Shown here piece by piece: positions 13,386 to 25,774 of a DNA stretch of 64,000 nt (position 1 is the stretch's first letter; each line of letters starts with the position of its first letter). Both the position numbers and the translations under genes were made by a program. The notes under the pieces were generated by a model. The model was not told the origin of the DNA. It was given only the letters and a program-made list of their open reading frames with translations, and made no database searches. Where the stretch lies: positions 147,501-211,500 of the forward strand of contig CAJHZI010000204.1 in assembly GCA_905160935.1 (NCBI GenBank). Reading direction: 5' to 3'. The DNA is from Enchytraeus crypticus. Taxonomy: Eukaryota; Annelida; Clitellata; Enchytraeida; Enchytraeidae.

Positions 13386-13959
13386 TTATTTAAAAGAATT
13401 TCTCTATAAAACAGTTTTCGAAATAGGTTTATAATTTTACAGTAAGGAAAGTAAGAGGCTAGATATAGGCTAGATACGTACTTAGGGTTCCTAAACTATT
13501 GATGCAATTGTCTCCATGTATTTGTACATGTCGACTCCTGATTAATTTTAATTTATATGCACACGTGTAAAGACGAAAAACGCGGTAACAGTTTGATGAT
13601 CCATTTGGAATCAGTTTATCAACATTTATACTGAATTTTTCTTTCATCTGTAAATACAAGAATGTCGAGAAAGATGCAAGAAGTGATAACGTAAGATAAG
13701 TAAGAGATACGAAGATTAATGCATCGGCTTCGGCTGTGATGCAAGTAACAATCGTTCAATATAAGTTCCTTGAAATTCTCAAAGTATCTTTTCGATATTC
13801 ACTCAACCATTTTCTGCTCGACAACTGAAAGAATTGTACGTAATCTCAGTAGACTGATACTGCATAAATGACGCCATCTAAGTTATTTCAATCAAAATTC
13901 CTTATTCAACTTTTATAATTTTCCTCATTTCTTTAAAGAAACGTTTAAGTTAAATATAT

Positions 13960-14004
13960 AAATATAAATAAATAGATAAATATACATATATATCACTTAT
14001 ATAT

Positions 14005-14048
<44 letters not shown>

Positions 14049-14245
14049 TATCAATAACATATATTCATGTATAATGTATATATATATATATATACATATT
14101 GTATATATACATTTATATATATAGGCAAATAATATATATATACACATATATACATGTATATATATATACATGTATTTATATATTATATTGCTTTTTATAT
14201 ATAATATTATATACGTATATATATATATATATATATATACACTAA
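13960..14245. repeat. Imperfect (TA)n-rich tract
   Basis: TA runs alternate with TACATGTA, TATACATTT and similar variants for nearly 300 bases. Long Tyr/Ile open frames here are repeat translations. Confidence 0.9.
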
Positions 14246-14269
14246 AATATAAATCAACAACTACATCGT

Positions 14270-14510
14270 TAACTACATCGTGTCGTAAGCGGCAACAAAG
14301 TGTAAACTGTAGAAGGCAATAGGAAACTACCCCAAGAGCCGTATTTTCCCCAAGTTATGGGCTACATGGAGTATGGTAAAGCATAGTTTTGGAAGACTTT
14401 GGTGAAGAGATTAACTTGTTGCTTCATTGAGTGACTTACGGGGAGCGTAAAAGCAGACTAGATATTACGAATATGTATCATGGACCTGCCGTTTGGAAGA
14501 ACAATATATA
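14270..14510 (+). mobile_element. SINE, (GA)n-core lineage, truncated head
   Basis: Shares with the 51.0- and 57.8-kb copies the order GTGTCGTAAG..GC, GAAGGCAATAGGAAACTACC, AGAGCCGTATT, CCAAGTTATGGGCTACAT, GAGCGTAAAAGCAG and ATGGACCTGCCGTTTGGAAG. It ends in AATATATATA rather than (GA)n. No open frame is present. The 3' core is the same as that of the LINE lineage at 22.3 kb, so LINE-assisted mobility is inferred. Confidence 0.75.
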
Positions 14511-14571
14511 TAATTATAGTAGTATCTAAATACATAAATACAAATATTTGCATAGGCCTATATACAGTAGT

Positions 14572-14637
<66 letters not shown>

Positions 14638-14725
14638 TACATGTATATATATATACATATATATTTATACAAATACATATTATATACATGTATATATACA
14701 AGTATATAATATCTATATATGTACA

Positions 14726-14776
<51 letters not shown>

Positions 14777-14790
14777 TATACATGTATATA
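14572..14790. repeat. (TA)n tracts flanking the 740-bp element
   Basis: Two long TA runs (14572-14628 and 14727-14773) separated by TACATGTA/TACAAGTA variants. The 740-bp inverted-repeat element is inserted at the right edge. Confidence 0.95.
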
Positions 14791-15530
14791 CAGACTGGGA
14801 AAAAAATCCCCTAGCGAAAATCTCAATAACTTCGACAAAACTCAAGATATTCAAACCAAATTTTTAGAATTTCTAGAGGAAGAATTTCTACATATATTCT
14901 GCAAATTTGATGAAAATTTGCTAAGCAGTAACGAAGCTACGAAAAAAGTGAAAAAATCAATTTTAACAAGACTTATTTTAACAAAAGTCATAGTAACTTC
15001 GACAAAACTCAAAATAGCTTTACAAAATTTTCGAAGCTTTTACATGATGACTTTCTACACCGAACTTGCAAATTTTTGCGAAAATATATTCAGAAGTAAC
15101 AAAAATACAGCGCATATTCCGAATACGTGCAAAAATCAATATCAATAAGGCTTATTTAAACAAAAGTACCGGAAAATGTCTTTAAAATTTAGAAATAATT
15201 TAAACAGAAGAATGTTAAGCATCATTTATTTGAGCAGCTAACAAGGTAGTGTAGGCTTATATACTACCACTTAAGTAAACGGCTCTTTTCAGGGTCGTTA
15301 TTTTCATAAAAAGCAACAACTGACATTTCAAAAAACCTTGTTAAAATTGATTTTTGCACTTTTCTCGTAGAAATGATGTAATTTCGTAACTACTGAAAAT
15401 ATTTTCACCAAATTTGCAGGAGATGCGCAGAAATTCCTCCTCTAGAAGTTCTGAAAATTTAGTACAGATTTGTTGAGTTTTCTTGAAGTTATTCAGATTT
15501 CGCTAGGGGATTTTTTTTTGCCCCAGTCTG
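14791..15530. mobile_element. 740-bp DNA element with long terminal inverted repeats and internal direct repeats
   Basis: The ends are CAGACTGGGAAAAAAATCCC at the left and, read inward from the right, CAGACTGGGGC followed by A-rich sequence and ATCCCCTAGCG. The inverted similarity continues for about 180 bp on each side. The left half also contains two imperfect direct copies of a ~165-bp block (from 14826 and from 14996), each opening AACTTCGACAAAACTCAA. The element lies in (TA)n, with TATA on both sides, so a TA target duplication like that of Tc1/mariner elements is possible but cannot be proved. No transposase frame is present; the long open frame across it is only repeat translation. Confidence 0.75.
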
Positions 15531-16254
15531 TATATACGATTATGTATTGAGATGAATAGGCCTATGTGTGTTTCAACTTATATTCTACTACAGTCCATAT
15601 CTAGTGATGTCACTCTTTATAGTCCGACATTAGGCTGTTTAAGGCTAAATAGTTAGGCCTACAGTTCTATTAATTGACTACATCTGCTATATAAAATGCA
15701 GCTGCCTTTAGGCTGTTTATTGAGAAGAGAAAGACCGTTTTTAATTTTATATTAGTATAGATTTCATATTTAATGTTCATATTTTTGAAAACATATATCT
15801 TCAGTGAGTTAAATATGTTACTTATTCTACTAAACATAAAACTGCATTAATGATAATGCTTAATATTTACAATCGAATTGTTTTGGGCATAAAAGATAAT
15901 AATAGCAGTTGTTAACAATACATAACTCTTTAGATAGGATATTAAACTTTTCAATTAAAGCATTTGAACAGCTTAAATTGAACAACCAAACCTGATACTA
16001 TTTAAAGGTATCGTGTCTTGCGCATTATATCTGGAACAAATTAAATTCGGAACCGGAAAGTAGGTTGCGTGTAATCCGCCTCTCATTCGTAACACGGTGA
16101 ATTATTATTTTCCATCGATCTCATAAAGTTCAGGGAGAGACGTCCTAAACGTATTCAAAAAATAGAGTCAGCTTGAAATTATATAAATTTGTAGAAATTG
16201 CTCTTATTGATCAGCCATTTCGTTGAATATCAAATCAACGCAAAAGCAAACTTA

Positions 16255-16345
16255 ACTTCAGCGTCAGATTACTGATATTCTGACGCATGTCAGAAGCTGT
16301 CCGAACACTGGGTTTGAACCTTAAACCTGCTGATCCTCAGTTAAA
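16255..16345 (-). mobile_element. Possible old tRNA-derived SINE fragment
   Basis: The minus strand has GGTTCAAACCC (B-box-like), then CTTCTGACATGCGTCAG and TAATCTGACGCTGAAGTTAA, which loosely follows the B box - CTGACATC - GACGTTAA order of family T. The head is not recognisable. Confidence 0.35.
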
Positions 16346-17473
16346 CACAATACTTCTTCTTCGACTGATTTAGATTTAGCATAAATATTAATTTTAGACA
16401 ATATTCACAAAGCTGGTAGTCCTCTGGAAGAGACACCCGAGAAATTACGATGCTATTCATCGCCTCTTTGCAAGGTCACCAACCTGGTCAGTGACATATG
16501 AGCCGCCAATAAATGATGAATCAGCAATGAGCTGTTTCTGATTTAATAAAGTTCTTCCGATATCACGATATAGACATCCAGAACTGTTTAAAATCTGATG
16601 CACACATGTTTTGAAATTGAGTAAATTGTTCTCTCTAATGATCAAAAGCGTAAGCTACAATTAGCCCAATATTATATAATTTATTTTTATTTCTTGTTGT
16701 GCGAAAATATATGTCCTCGTATTCAAACGGACCCACTAGGCAAATATTCCCCATTTTATAGAAAAATTTTATTTTCACAGTAAATTTTGTGAACATCTGA
16801 ATTTCTGAATCTGATAATGGTAATGACAGTCAGTCCTACTGTGAAAGTTGATTTTTTTCCTTATAAATCCCATCATAATGAATATACCAGCAGTAGGTTT
16901 TTGATTGAACGAGCCTGCACAGGTTCCGCCACTATTTCAAAGTTAGTGACGATTTCATAGTCGATGCGGTACAGTGTGCACGATTCCACTATATTCCAGT
17001 CAGAGCCGCGGGTATTCATTGAAGAATTCAATTCATACATGAGATGAGAAGAATCTGCAGAAATGTTGCAGCGAGAACTAACAGAGATCTACGGAAATGG
17101 TGAAATATTACAAGGAACTAAGGCACTGACTCGAAGTGAAAAACGAGATTGAGAAAGCAGGAGTAGCACCATGAAATTCTTAGCAGATTTAGTTCTACTA
17201 AAACTCACGGGGTCTTCTTAGACCAAAATCTTGACTTTGGTTCTCGGCCAACGTTTAGTGATCCGCTAGTAATTGATTATTTAGTTCATTAACACCGCCA
17301 TTTAGGAAATATCGACATAATAAAACAACTAAACCATTTCATAAGGATCTAGCTGAGGATTTCCAAGTTATTTCAGTTTTAGGTTTCTAAGCATCAAAAC
17401 CTGAACCATGGTTTTAGAGTTTTAAAATTCACAGATTTTTACTTTACAAATTCGCTTTTTTTCCTCCCTACAG

Positions 17474-17644
17474 GCCGGAAATCAATCAGGATGCTCCAGC
17501 GAGCTATTCTGCTGTCCAACACAGGATTATGTGCCATTAGCAGACTCTGCAGTCGAGCTACTCAAAGCCGTGTCGTGTTCGAATGCTTCGCCTGACGAAA
17601 GATTAAGACTTTTCATTTATAGAAGTGCCGAATGCAGGTTGTGA
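17474..17644 (+). CDS. Candidate terminal exon, no recognised homology
   Basis: A strong acceptor (TTTTTTTCCTCCCTACAG) is followed directly by 56 open codons and a TGA at 17642-17644. The segment is clearly richer in GC than its surroundings. The reading begins AGNQSGCSSELFCCPTQDYV and has six cysteines, two of them adjacent. It could be the last coding exon of a secreted or extracellular protein. A weaker donor (GCAG/GTTGTG near 17638) would instead make it internal. No protein family was recognised and no partner exon was found, so this rests on the splice site, GC content and open frame. Confidence 0.25.
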   Translation, partial: AGNQSGCSSELFCCPTQDYVPLADSAVELLKAVSCSNASPDERLRLFIYRSAECRL

Positions 17645-18189
17645 TGCTAGTTCATCGAACGGTTTTGAAACAAATCTGCAAAATATTATTTGTAAAGGGA
17701 TTTTGTTTGAAGATTCAAGTTGATAACTGTCAAGACATCCAGATTTTAAATAAGGAAATGAAGCGTAAAATTTGAAATAATTTTTATCGGCGTCTGTTGA
17801 AGAAATGGAAAAATTTAAGAATCCAAACCAAATTAAATTGAGTGAATCATTGTATGATTTTTAAAAATTAATTTAGATTGATCTGTTGAGACCGTAGCGA
17901 AGAAAATATATTGAAAACTAGTTTTAGATTAACGCGATGATGGTGGTAAGGCTAAATTAAGGCGTAGCAAATAGCATTTAGTTTCACGTTTCGGTTCAGT
18001 TGTATATTGAGTTCAAACAATAGAAAAGCGTGCGGGTGGCTAGCTGGTTTATCGTATCTTTCAACCAACTGGCTAGTATCAAACCAAATCTTGACTAACC
18101 AGCATAGTAGCAAGTTAGCAACCTCTAAGAAGAAATAAAGTGATAAATATAGAATAATATTTTCTATAACTTATCGCAAATAGATTCAT

Positions 18190-18530
18190 AAACTCGGAAG
18201 TGGACATAGCTAGAGTGTTTGATTCGAATGCAAGTAGACTAGCTGGGTTCAAAGCCCTAGGTCAGTCAGTGCCCTGCCCACTCCAGGTGAGCACAGGTTC
18301 AATGTACATAACTCAGGACGCGCTCAGTCGAAACATTTCACTTCACAAGCATGAATAATATCGGCAGAATAGAATCTACAAGTCGGCCGAATTTCACAAC
18401 TAATTTATAGAATCTCGGCCAAACTCGCTTAAACAGCAACTCGTAACACCGTCAATGGTCACAAAGTCTAAACGATGGTTGAACGAGTGCGATTTACAAT
18501 AAGAATAATAAAGAGTTTTATTTATGTGTC
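18190..18530 (+). mobile_element. tRNA-derived SINE (family C)
   Basis: A tRNA-like head (GTGGACATAGCTAGAGTG) has a B-box-like GGTTCAAAGCC at 18246-18256. The body from about 18360 (GAATAGAATCTACAAGTCGG, CTCGTAACACCGTCAATGGT, GGTTGAACGAGTGCGATTTA) matches 40885-41065. It ends GAATAATAAAGAGTTTTATT. Confidence 0.6.
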
Positions 18531-18584
18531 AAAAATTACCACTGATCTTCCTGCAATAATATATATTATATTTATGTCACATAG

Positions 18585-18775
18585 AGTCAAATAGACCTGC
18601 TATGTTATACTCATTAATGCCTTTAATCTTATTGCCATAGGCCTGTTATCTCACTGCCATATAGGCTTGTTATCGTACTGTCATCTAGGTCTGCTATCTT
18701 ACTCTATTATAGGCTTGTTATCTTATAAATTATGTAAGCTTATTATCTTATAGTCATATTGGCTTTTTGTAAGTC
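18585..18775. repeat. Minisatellite, ~30-bp unit, degenerate
   Basis: ATAGGCTTGTTATCTTACTG-like units, about six, with drifting spacing (GCCATATAGGCTTGTTATCG, GTCATCTAGGTCTGCTATCT and so on). Confidence 0.85.
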
Positions 18776-20629
18776 AGAGGGCTGCGCTTAACATGGTTCG
18801 AGAATTTGTCTGAATTCATCGATTACAAGGCAGTGAACTGTGAGGGAAAATTGTAAGTCCGCTTTTATGACTGTCATTGCTACCTCTCATGTAGCCGTGG
18901 TATCAGAGAAAATAGTGATTTTATATAGTGAATATAGACGAATGATCTTTAATCTTATTTAAAAATATTACATGACATTATTTTGACTCTATTAAAACAT
19001 GGCAAAAATCTTAATTTACTATAATAACAAACTTCAGAAATTTCTGATAAAAAATACTTTTTATTGTAGTTATTCTTGAAGCATTGGTATTCTTTGAAAG
19101 TTCTTAATTCTCTATAGGCGCTCTAATTAAAACATCACTTCTGTTGGAAAACGTACAACGTAACAGAGTTAATACAAGGGTAATGTTTCAAAGCTCCGGC
19201 TATTGAGTTACTTACTAGTATTATAAAATGAATGGCTTTCGGTTCAAAATAATAATTAATATTAATAGACTTTAATTGGACGTTAAAATTGTACCTCACG
19301 CCCTAATTATTTCATTCGTTTTAAATGAATGATTAACTGAATAATTAATTAATTAATACAATGATTGATATCGCCCAGTATGCAACGTTTTTCTTTTATA
19401 AAGCTAATTATTTATTCACTGACAATCAAGATTACAAATTAAAATGGACAGAGTTAACGTTAGATACGGAGAGAGCGTTGTAGACAATGATCTACACGGG
19501 TGATCTAGTTAATTTTTCTGTAATAGTGCTTTCTCAAACTTTATATCATGGAGTTCTTTCCTATTTATTTTTTTGGGGTTTGTGTAACTCTATGGGCAGT
19601 TCAGGTCTCACTGACCATTAAGGATTTAAAACCGAAGGGAGAATATTGCTTTGCAGCAACCGTACTATAATTTAAAATGGAGCATATTCTGCAATTTACG
19701 AGGCAAATCAGATCTTTACGTGAACAGCATCGGCCCAACAATTGATACATCTTTATACGTAGTGAGTAACGACGACAAAAAGAGCAATATATTATAATAA
19801 AGCTGAGCTGAGATTGAGAGTAGATGTCAAGGGAATAAATAACGGATACTATATGGATTGAATCATCTATAAGATATCATTTCAAAATAGTTTTCAAAAT
19901 AATTTATTAAATATTTGCAATTTTAGTTTATTTGCTCATTATGTGGTAATTCCCAATAAGCTTAATAACAGTAATTTTGTTGAGCCTAATACTATATGAG
20001 TATTTTACTGTAGATGCTCGTTGAATATGGAGTGAATCGGTATCTAGTGTCGTCACTCAATGTTTATACCGACGTATGTTGCGTCGTTTACACAATATGG
20101 GGGAGGTTGAAAAATATACTGATCTTTAAAAATTGAGGGGGAGTGAAAATTGCGTATCGTGAGTTAATCGAGAGGTAAATAAATATACGTGCATGCGTCG
20201 TTGTTTTTGTAGGGGAGGGGGACGCCCTTGTAAGAACCTATGAATAGTGACTATAGAATCTTCATTTATAAATTACTAGTTGCTCCAGAGTTGCATAGAT
20301 AGAGCAGAACTGTTGAGAAACTTCCCCAATATTATCATAAATTAATGAGCGTTCAAAGGCGTTAAGACACCGGGCGTTAAAAAGAGCGTTAGTAAGACAC
20401 AATTGTGCAGTTCAGTAGCAAACCATAACTGACTGAATACAATCGAATACGAGACCTTTTGACTCAATTTGCCTTGCAAATTTTGTAAGACATGATTAAG
20501 TTAAGATAATTTCATTAAATTTCAGTCTAGCCTTCTGACTTTAGCCATTATGTTACTGTCTTTACACATGACGATATCTCTGCAGTTTACAGAAATGACT
20601 GCATGAAAGGCGAATTTTAAATTTATCTC

Positions 20630-20769
20630 CGTCTATTATTATTCTTTTATATTATTATTATGTTATTACATACTATTATTATTATGATTTTTATTATCCG
20701 TGTTATTACTACGACTATGGTTATTATTATTATTTCATTTTATTATTATTATGTTATTATATACTATAT

Positions 20770-20810
<41 letters not shown>

Positions 20811-20868
20811 TGTGGCTATTATTATGGTTATTACTATCTCTATACTACTATTATTATTAATTCTACTA
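20630..20868. repeat. (ATT)n-rich tract
   Basis: TTA/TTATTATTATTA runs interrupted by TACTACGACTATGG-like variants over about 240 bases. It abuts the minus-strand LINE 3' end at 20870. Confidence 0.92.
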
Positions 20869-20869
20869 C

Positions 20870-21015
20870 AACTACTGGCAGGTTCATGGTATGTAACGCC
20901 TCCACTCTTCTCTGACTTCAATGGGTCTTTAAATCTTCTAACATACCTAATCTCGGCCTGCATCTGCCTCGTTTTCATTATTGATGATAGTAGTAGATTA
21001 CTATTTGTTAACATC
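20870..21015 (-). pseudogene. LINE 3' end, short minus-strand copy
   Basis: Read on the minus strand it gives the GRCRPRLGMLEDLKTH equivalent, in a frame interrupted soon after, then GAGAAGAGTGGAGGCGTTAC and a degraded 3' core, CCATGAACCTGCCAGTAG. The end abuts the long (ATT)n-rich stretch at 20630-20860 rather than (GA)n. It lacks part of the segment present in the 22.3-kb copy, so it is internally deleted. Confidence 0.75.
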
Positions 21016-21844
21016 ATGATTTGTTATATATTAAATTATACAATCTCCACATACTAAGCTGCCGATATACATGTAGGCTTCAAATATGAGGAACGGAATT
21101 CTGTCCGGCCATTATAGTAAAGTTTTTCTCTTGAGGAAAGAAACAACTAAAAGATGAAGAAATATACGACAGGGTCTACGAAGCGAACAATCGTATCTAT
21201 AGGCGCCAGGATTGCACATCCCACAGGAGGGTCGACTGAATGTGATTGATGACGATATTTATTAAAAAGCAAGAAAGATGTGATGTCAGGCCTGCAAAAT
21301 AGTTGACCGAAGTCGCAGAGGACATGAATAACTGCAGAAATGATATGGAGAAACTTGGCAGATTCTAAACATAGCCGTTAACCATAAAATCTCAAAACTA
21401 CTCAGCTAAATAGCAATTTACTGACCAGCTGTCAGGGCCCTTAAGATGGTTAAATGTTAACCTTTTACGATTTTACATGTGTACATTTTTTTAAAATAGA
21501 TTTAAATTTAAATCTTTCGCAGAAAACACAGTTGTCAATGTGTCTGTGAACAGTCAATACATACAGTTTAAGTTATGGAAATTTTAATTTTAATTTACAG
21601 TTTAGGTTATAGAAGAACTATGTACGAATAAATTAAAGGCTTCTCGTCAATGCCATGTACAGAATAAAGGTTGCTACTATACAACAGTTCAAATGCGAAA
21701 TTTGCGGTTAGGATTTTTTTGCAGCATTCTTCATAACTATTCCTTTTTAATTACTTAAATGTTCATTTTATTTTATTTCAGTTTGGTTAACGTTTGCTGT
21801 TTAGTGATTCTTCTCTGATTTTATTTGAGTGATTTGTCTAGTGA

Positions 21845-21925
21845 CTCCCCGTGTTGTGCCCGGGTTGCTTCAAGAATTGACTAAACCGTATAAATATGCA
21901 CGTGTCGTAGAAGGCGACATAAAAA
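21845..21925 (+). mobile_element. SINE head fragment, (GA)n-core lineage
   Basis: CCCGTGTTGTGCCCGGGTTG, AACCGTATAAATATGCACGT and GTCGTAGAAGGCGAC match the 5' part of the longer SINE copies. The remainder is absent or too diverged to follow. Confidence 0.55.
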
Positions 21926-22324
21926 CAAGATCCATACCAACGTCAGAAAGGGTATTCGGTTGGTGAGCGACTAGGCTCCATAAATTGCAACAAAATTTAA
22001 ATGAATAGAAAACTTCGAAAATAGGTATATTGTATCCCGTGGTATGGGATCTTTCACAATACCAAAATTTTGTGATTAATCTTAACCCATTGGGTTTACT
22101 CTAAACCGTTATTTCTGAAGTGAATAATTAACGTTTGATTTTAATGCAAACAAGCAAAATAGTCCTTCTGTAATAGGAAATAATTTGTAGCAACTAGCCT
22201 AAAGAAAGTCACAAAGATAAAAATAATGAAAATCTTGGTATGGTTCAACCGGATAGGACGCCTCACGTCCTCTTTGATGGCCTAGTTTTTACTTAATTTC
22301 TCATGCACATTTTTAATATTGTTT

Positions 22325-22770
22325 TTGATTTGGACCACCCCATTGTATGGATGTGAATTATGGACATTAAGGAAGGCAGATATCAGAAAACTAGAGGCAT
22401 TGGAAATGTGGATATGGAGAAGAATGGAGTGGCTTAGCTGGACTCAAAAGGTTACAAATTAGGAAGTTCTGGGAGAGTTAATACAGACAGACAGTTGATA
22501 AATGCATTAAGATATAGGACGAAGAGCTGGATAGGACAGATTGTAAGGGGGGAAGTCCACTAAAAGAGGTCATGGAAGGTAAAATGGAAGGAAAAAAGGG
22601 GCAGAGGCAGGCCGAGATTAAGAATGTTAGATGATTTAAAGACCCACTCGTATGTGGACATGAAGAGGGTAGCGGAAGACAGAGAAGAGTGGAGGAGTTA
22701 TATACCACAGATCTGCCAGTAGGAAGTGCATTAAGAGAGAAAGAAAGATAGAACGAGAGAGAGAGATTGG
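22325..22770 (+). pseudogene. LINE 3' end (RTE/CR1-like), C-terminal coding relic with (GA)n-rich tail
   Basis: The plus strand encodes LYGCELWTLRKADIRKLEAL, then EMWIWRRMEWLSW and KVTN, WIGQIVRGGSPLKEVMEGKM, GRPRLRMLDDLKTHSYVDMK and RVAEDREEWRSYIPQICQ, in two frames. An in-frame TAG follows KVTN. After the coding part comes GATCTGCCAGTAGGAAGTGC, the conserved 3' core of this lineage, and a purine tail built of AGAGAGAAAGAAAG and GAGAGAGAGA. The copy is 5'-truncated, as is usual for LINEs. Confidence 0.85.
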
Positions 22771-23004
22771 ATTACTATCTGAATTTGAATTGTAATTGAT
22801 AAAAATAATTTAGAAATATAGCGACAAAATAGTCGACTATTTCTAACGTAATTCGTCAAAATTCGAATTGTTTATAATCATTTATTCTCATTAACTCGGA
22901 TTAATTTAAATATAGTTTTGTTAGAAAAGTATCCTTGTGATATTAATTATTTTGTAAACTGAGCGGGCATAAGTTGCTAAAGCACAATAGCACTCCATTG
23001 ATTG

Positions 23005-23105
23005 CATGGTCTTCAATTGAGTTTTGGTGTATTGCTGCTGTATGGTCGTCAACTGAGTGTTAGTGTATTGCTTCATGGTCGTCAACTGAGTGTTGGTGTT
23101 GACCA
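23005..23105. repeat. Tandem repeat, ~36-bp unit, three copies
   Basis: ATGGTCGTCAACTGAGTGTT plus AGTGTATTGCTTC, repeated three times with small length differences. It lies just upstream of the 23.1-kb LINE relic. Confidence 0.9.
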
Positions 23106-23505
23106 CGCTCTTGTACGGATATGCAATATTGGCGTTAAGAAAGGAATTGTTCAAGAAACTGGAAACATTTGAATTGTGACTATGGAGAAGAATGGAAGTA
23201 TCAAATGGACTAGCAAAATTACGAACGAAGTAATGCTAACTAGAGTTGGCGTAATTATGCAATTGATAAATATTATAAGGAATAGAAATAAGAACTGGAT
23301 GAGTCATGACCTGACAGGGAATGGTTTACTAAAAGAAGTAATTGAAGGAATGGAAGAAGAAAAGTTAGAGGAAGACCGAGACTTAGGATGCTGAATCATT
23401 TGATAACTAATTTGTATGTTTATATGAAGAGAAAAACAGATGATAGAAATAGATGGGGGAGTTATATACCATGGACCTGCCAATAGGCAGTGCACTAAGA
23501 GAGAG
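23100..23505 (+). pseudogene. LINE 3' end, second copy of the same lineage
   Basis: The copy resumes the family at CTCTTGTACGGATATGCAAT (degraded LYGCETW) and carries degraded LRKE..KKLETFE, an NGLLKEVIEGM equivalent, the GRPRLRMLNHL equivalent in a shifted frame, and RWGSYIPWTCQ. It ends GGACCTGCCAATAGGCAGTG plus CACTAAGAGAGAG. Several frameshifts and stops are present. It lies about 330 bp downstream of the previous copy in the same orientation, separated by unrelated AT-rich DNA and a small tandem repeat. Confidence 0.82.
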
Positions 23506-24684
23506 TCTGCTTATTTTGTCACTGCAGCTCCAGATCCGATAATGACATCTTTATTCACATAACTGGAATACGTAAGTGCATTTCGGAAGTAGATTTGAAA
23601 AAAAACTTGAATGTCCCCGGTATCCCTAGACTTTATTGCTACGAGAAAAGAGAACGACAGACCTTCACACTAAGCAATAACACTCTTCTTATTTATCAGG
23701 TAATTGCTTCAGCTCGGACTCCAGTGACGTATTCAATGCAAGCGGAGTCATTTTCTAGGAAATGCTTTCGATGATTCACATATATTTTAGAAAACGAGAA
23801 GCTACTATTTGAAGGAAGTAAACAGAAGATAAATATACGATCACATGAAGACAGCTACCTGGAAAAGATCGTGTAAACATTTGATTAATCAAGTAGGTCG
23901 GTCTAGTTCGGCGTTCGATTACCTTCAGACTCATTAATTTAATGAGCGTCCGACGGAATAGTCTTGAATAGCGAATATTCAATCCATGATGGATAGCTCT
24001 GTCGGATAACTAATTACAAGAGCTCAACTGTGTGTTGCTTTCATTCATTTGCAGAGAAACCAGGCTGTGCGATTGGATGTTTTGCTAGAGTCTGAAGCAA
24101 GACCTTCAGTATAAAGGTTCTAGTGTAGAACGGTATTAATTAATATTTTAGACTATGCATTTCAATTTAAGCTTCAAATTATTCAGTAATATCAGTTTGA
24201 TATCTTTAAGCAACACTGTAAACGCAATGTATAATAAAATAATTATTCATGATGATATCTATCATTTGAAATGATAACATTTAAAAACTTTAGACTGTTT
24301 TGTTCTTTATCGATTTTTAGTATGAGATTTTAATCTCTAATATTAAGGGATTATAGGACAGACTTGGCTTTCAATTGCTCGATTAACCTATAGATATGAC
24401 ATTAAGACGTTCATAGCTTCATCTTCATGACGCTCTACATACTAAGCTATTGTGAAAGTCAACTGGCAGCGGAAACCGATTACATAAAGTCATCGACTTT
24501 TCAATGATTCGATGGTTCCTGCAAATCTATTGATCTGAACACCGCGCAGACATTACTCTCTCTTTCTCTCTGACAATGAAGTCGCCTCTCAGTTGCGAAA
24601 CTTTTCTTTGAAATAAGAAATTAACTATCAGCTCTAATGTAAGTCAATTACGGAGAATGTATTAAACCTGATAAAATCATTAGA

Positions 24685-24823
24685 AGCCACAACAACGGCA
24701 AATTTGACGTCAGTTTCCTGCTCGATAGCATGTCAGTGAAAGGGAGAAGGGTGAGCATAGAAATTGAACCTGTATCTATTAATGCGCTGAAGTACAGCTT
24801 TCTATCCTGCCACCGACTCAACC
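24685..24823 (-). mobile_element. tRNA-derived SINE (family T), diverged
   Basis: The minus strand shows GTCGGTGGCAGGATAGAAAG, a degraded B box (AGGTTCAATTTC), CTTTCACTGACATGCTATCG and AGCAGGAAACTGACGTCAAA. The order matches the other family T copies but with many substitutions, so it is an older insertion. Confidence 0.65.
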
Positions 24824-25774
24824 GATAATAATCGGTTTATGTAAACTAAGGTGAAAATTTTGTCATTGCTTCACACCATACGAATATATAAATACAAGTA
24901 TCTATCTGATTAGTTTCAAATTAAAACTAAAAGGGACTGCTCAAAGAAATGATTAGTAAAATACATTACTATTTAATCTTCATGAACTTCAAATAAAAAA
25001 ATATGAAGAGAACGATTAGCGCAGTATTGGACAATAGAGAATTTATACTTCAATGGTTGAAAAATTGGTAACTTCAAAGCACATCACTGATGAATATTGG
25101 ATTCATTATTCACAGCTTGTTACTTCATATTAGTTTTCGAATTCTATAAACGGTTAGCGTCTAACGTTATCAGTTTTTAGCAAAGCTAATTTGATTGATA
25201 TTTTGCACTAAATTGATTCCTTTGCTATTAATTGATTCCTTTGCAATACTCTGTGTCATTCTTCTTGTACGAGGTTATAAACTGTTTTGAGTAAAATTTA
25301 TTAAAACTTATATCTCCAATGGTGGGACCTAATATTTAAGATTAACCTTTGGGAATATTGCTTCAAAAAAGTCTACAAACTTTAATGATGCGGTACATTT
25401 AACTAACTCGATATCGGATAGAGCACCGAGTAATACGAGCATACAACAAATTTATTAGTTTGAACTAAAATCAGTCATAAGTTGCAAATTAGGCTTAATT
25501 TAAATCCTTACAAATATTATATTCAAGTTATTTGAGAATTCAGATCTACTTAGAATTTATAAATACTCAAGTTAGCTTTGGAAATAGAACTGAAGGAATT
25601 CTAATCCCCTCAGTAGCAGATATTTAGCATACGTCTCTATAAATAGATAGTCAACGTTTTCATGAACTTTCTTTTTTAACTTGTAAAACCCAAATATGGG
25701 GACTAACTACAGTAGAACCCAGCTGTAAGTAGGGCCTAATTCTGGAAGGAAAGGAATGATAGATTTTTTGGAAC

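Larger units (their letters stand above)
11912..14270. other. Non-coding region between piggyBac and the TA-rich cluster
   Basis: T-rich plus-strand frames at 11967-12456 lack codon character. The rest is AT-rich with (TA)n at 13319 and 13960. Confidence 0.55.
15531..20630. other. Mostly unannotated AT-rich DNA
   Basis: Holds the possible SINE fragment at 16255, the candidate exon at 17474, SINE family C at 18190 and the minisatellite at 18585. The minus frame at 16457-16645 looks protein-like at its end (SSFIGGSYVTDQVGDLAKRR) but has no clear splice pair and was not assigned. From 18800 to 20630 nothing is seen. Confidence 0.5.

Noticed and set aside
14480..15148. 222-codon open frame on plus
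   Set aside because: It translates (TA)n (Ile/Tyr runs) and then the 740-bp inverted-repeat element; no domain.
16457..16645. Minus-strand frame ending in a protein-like stretch
   Set aside because: No convincing donor or family; too short to call.
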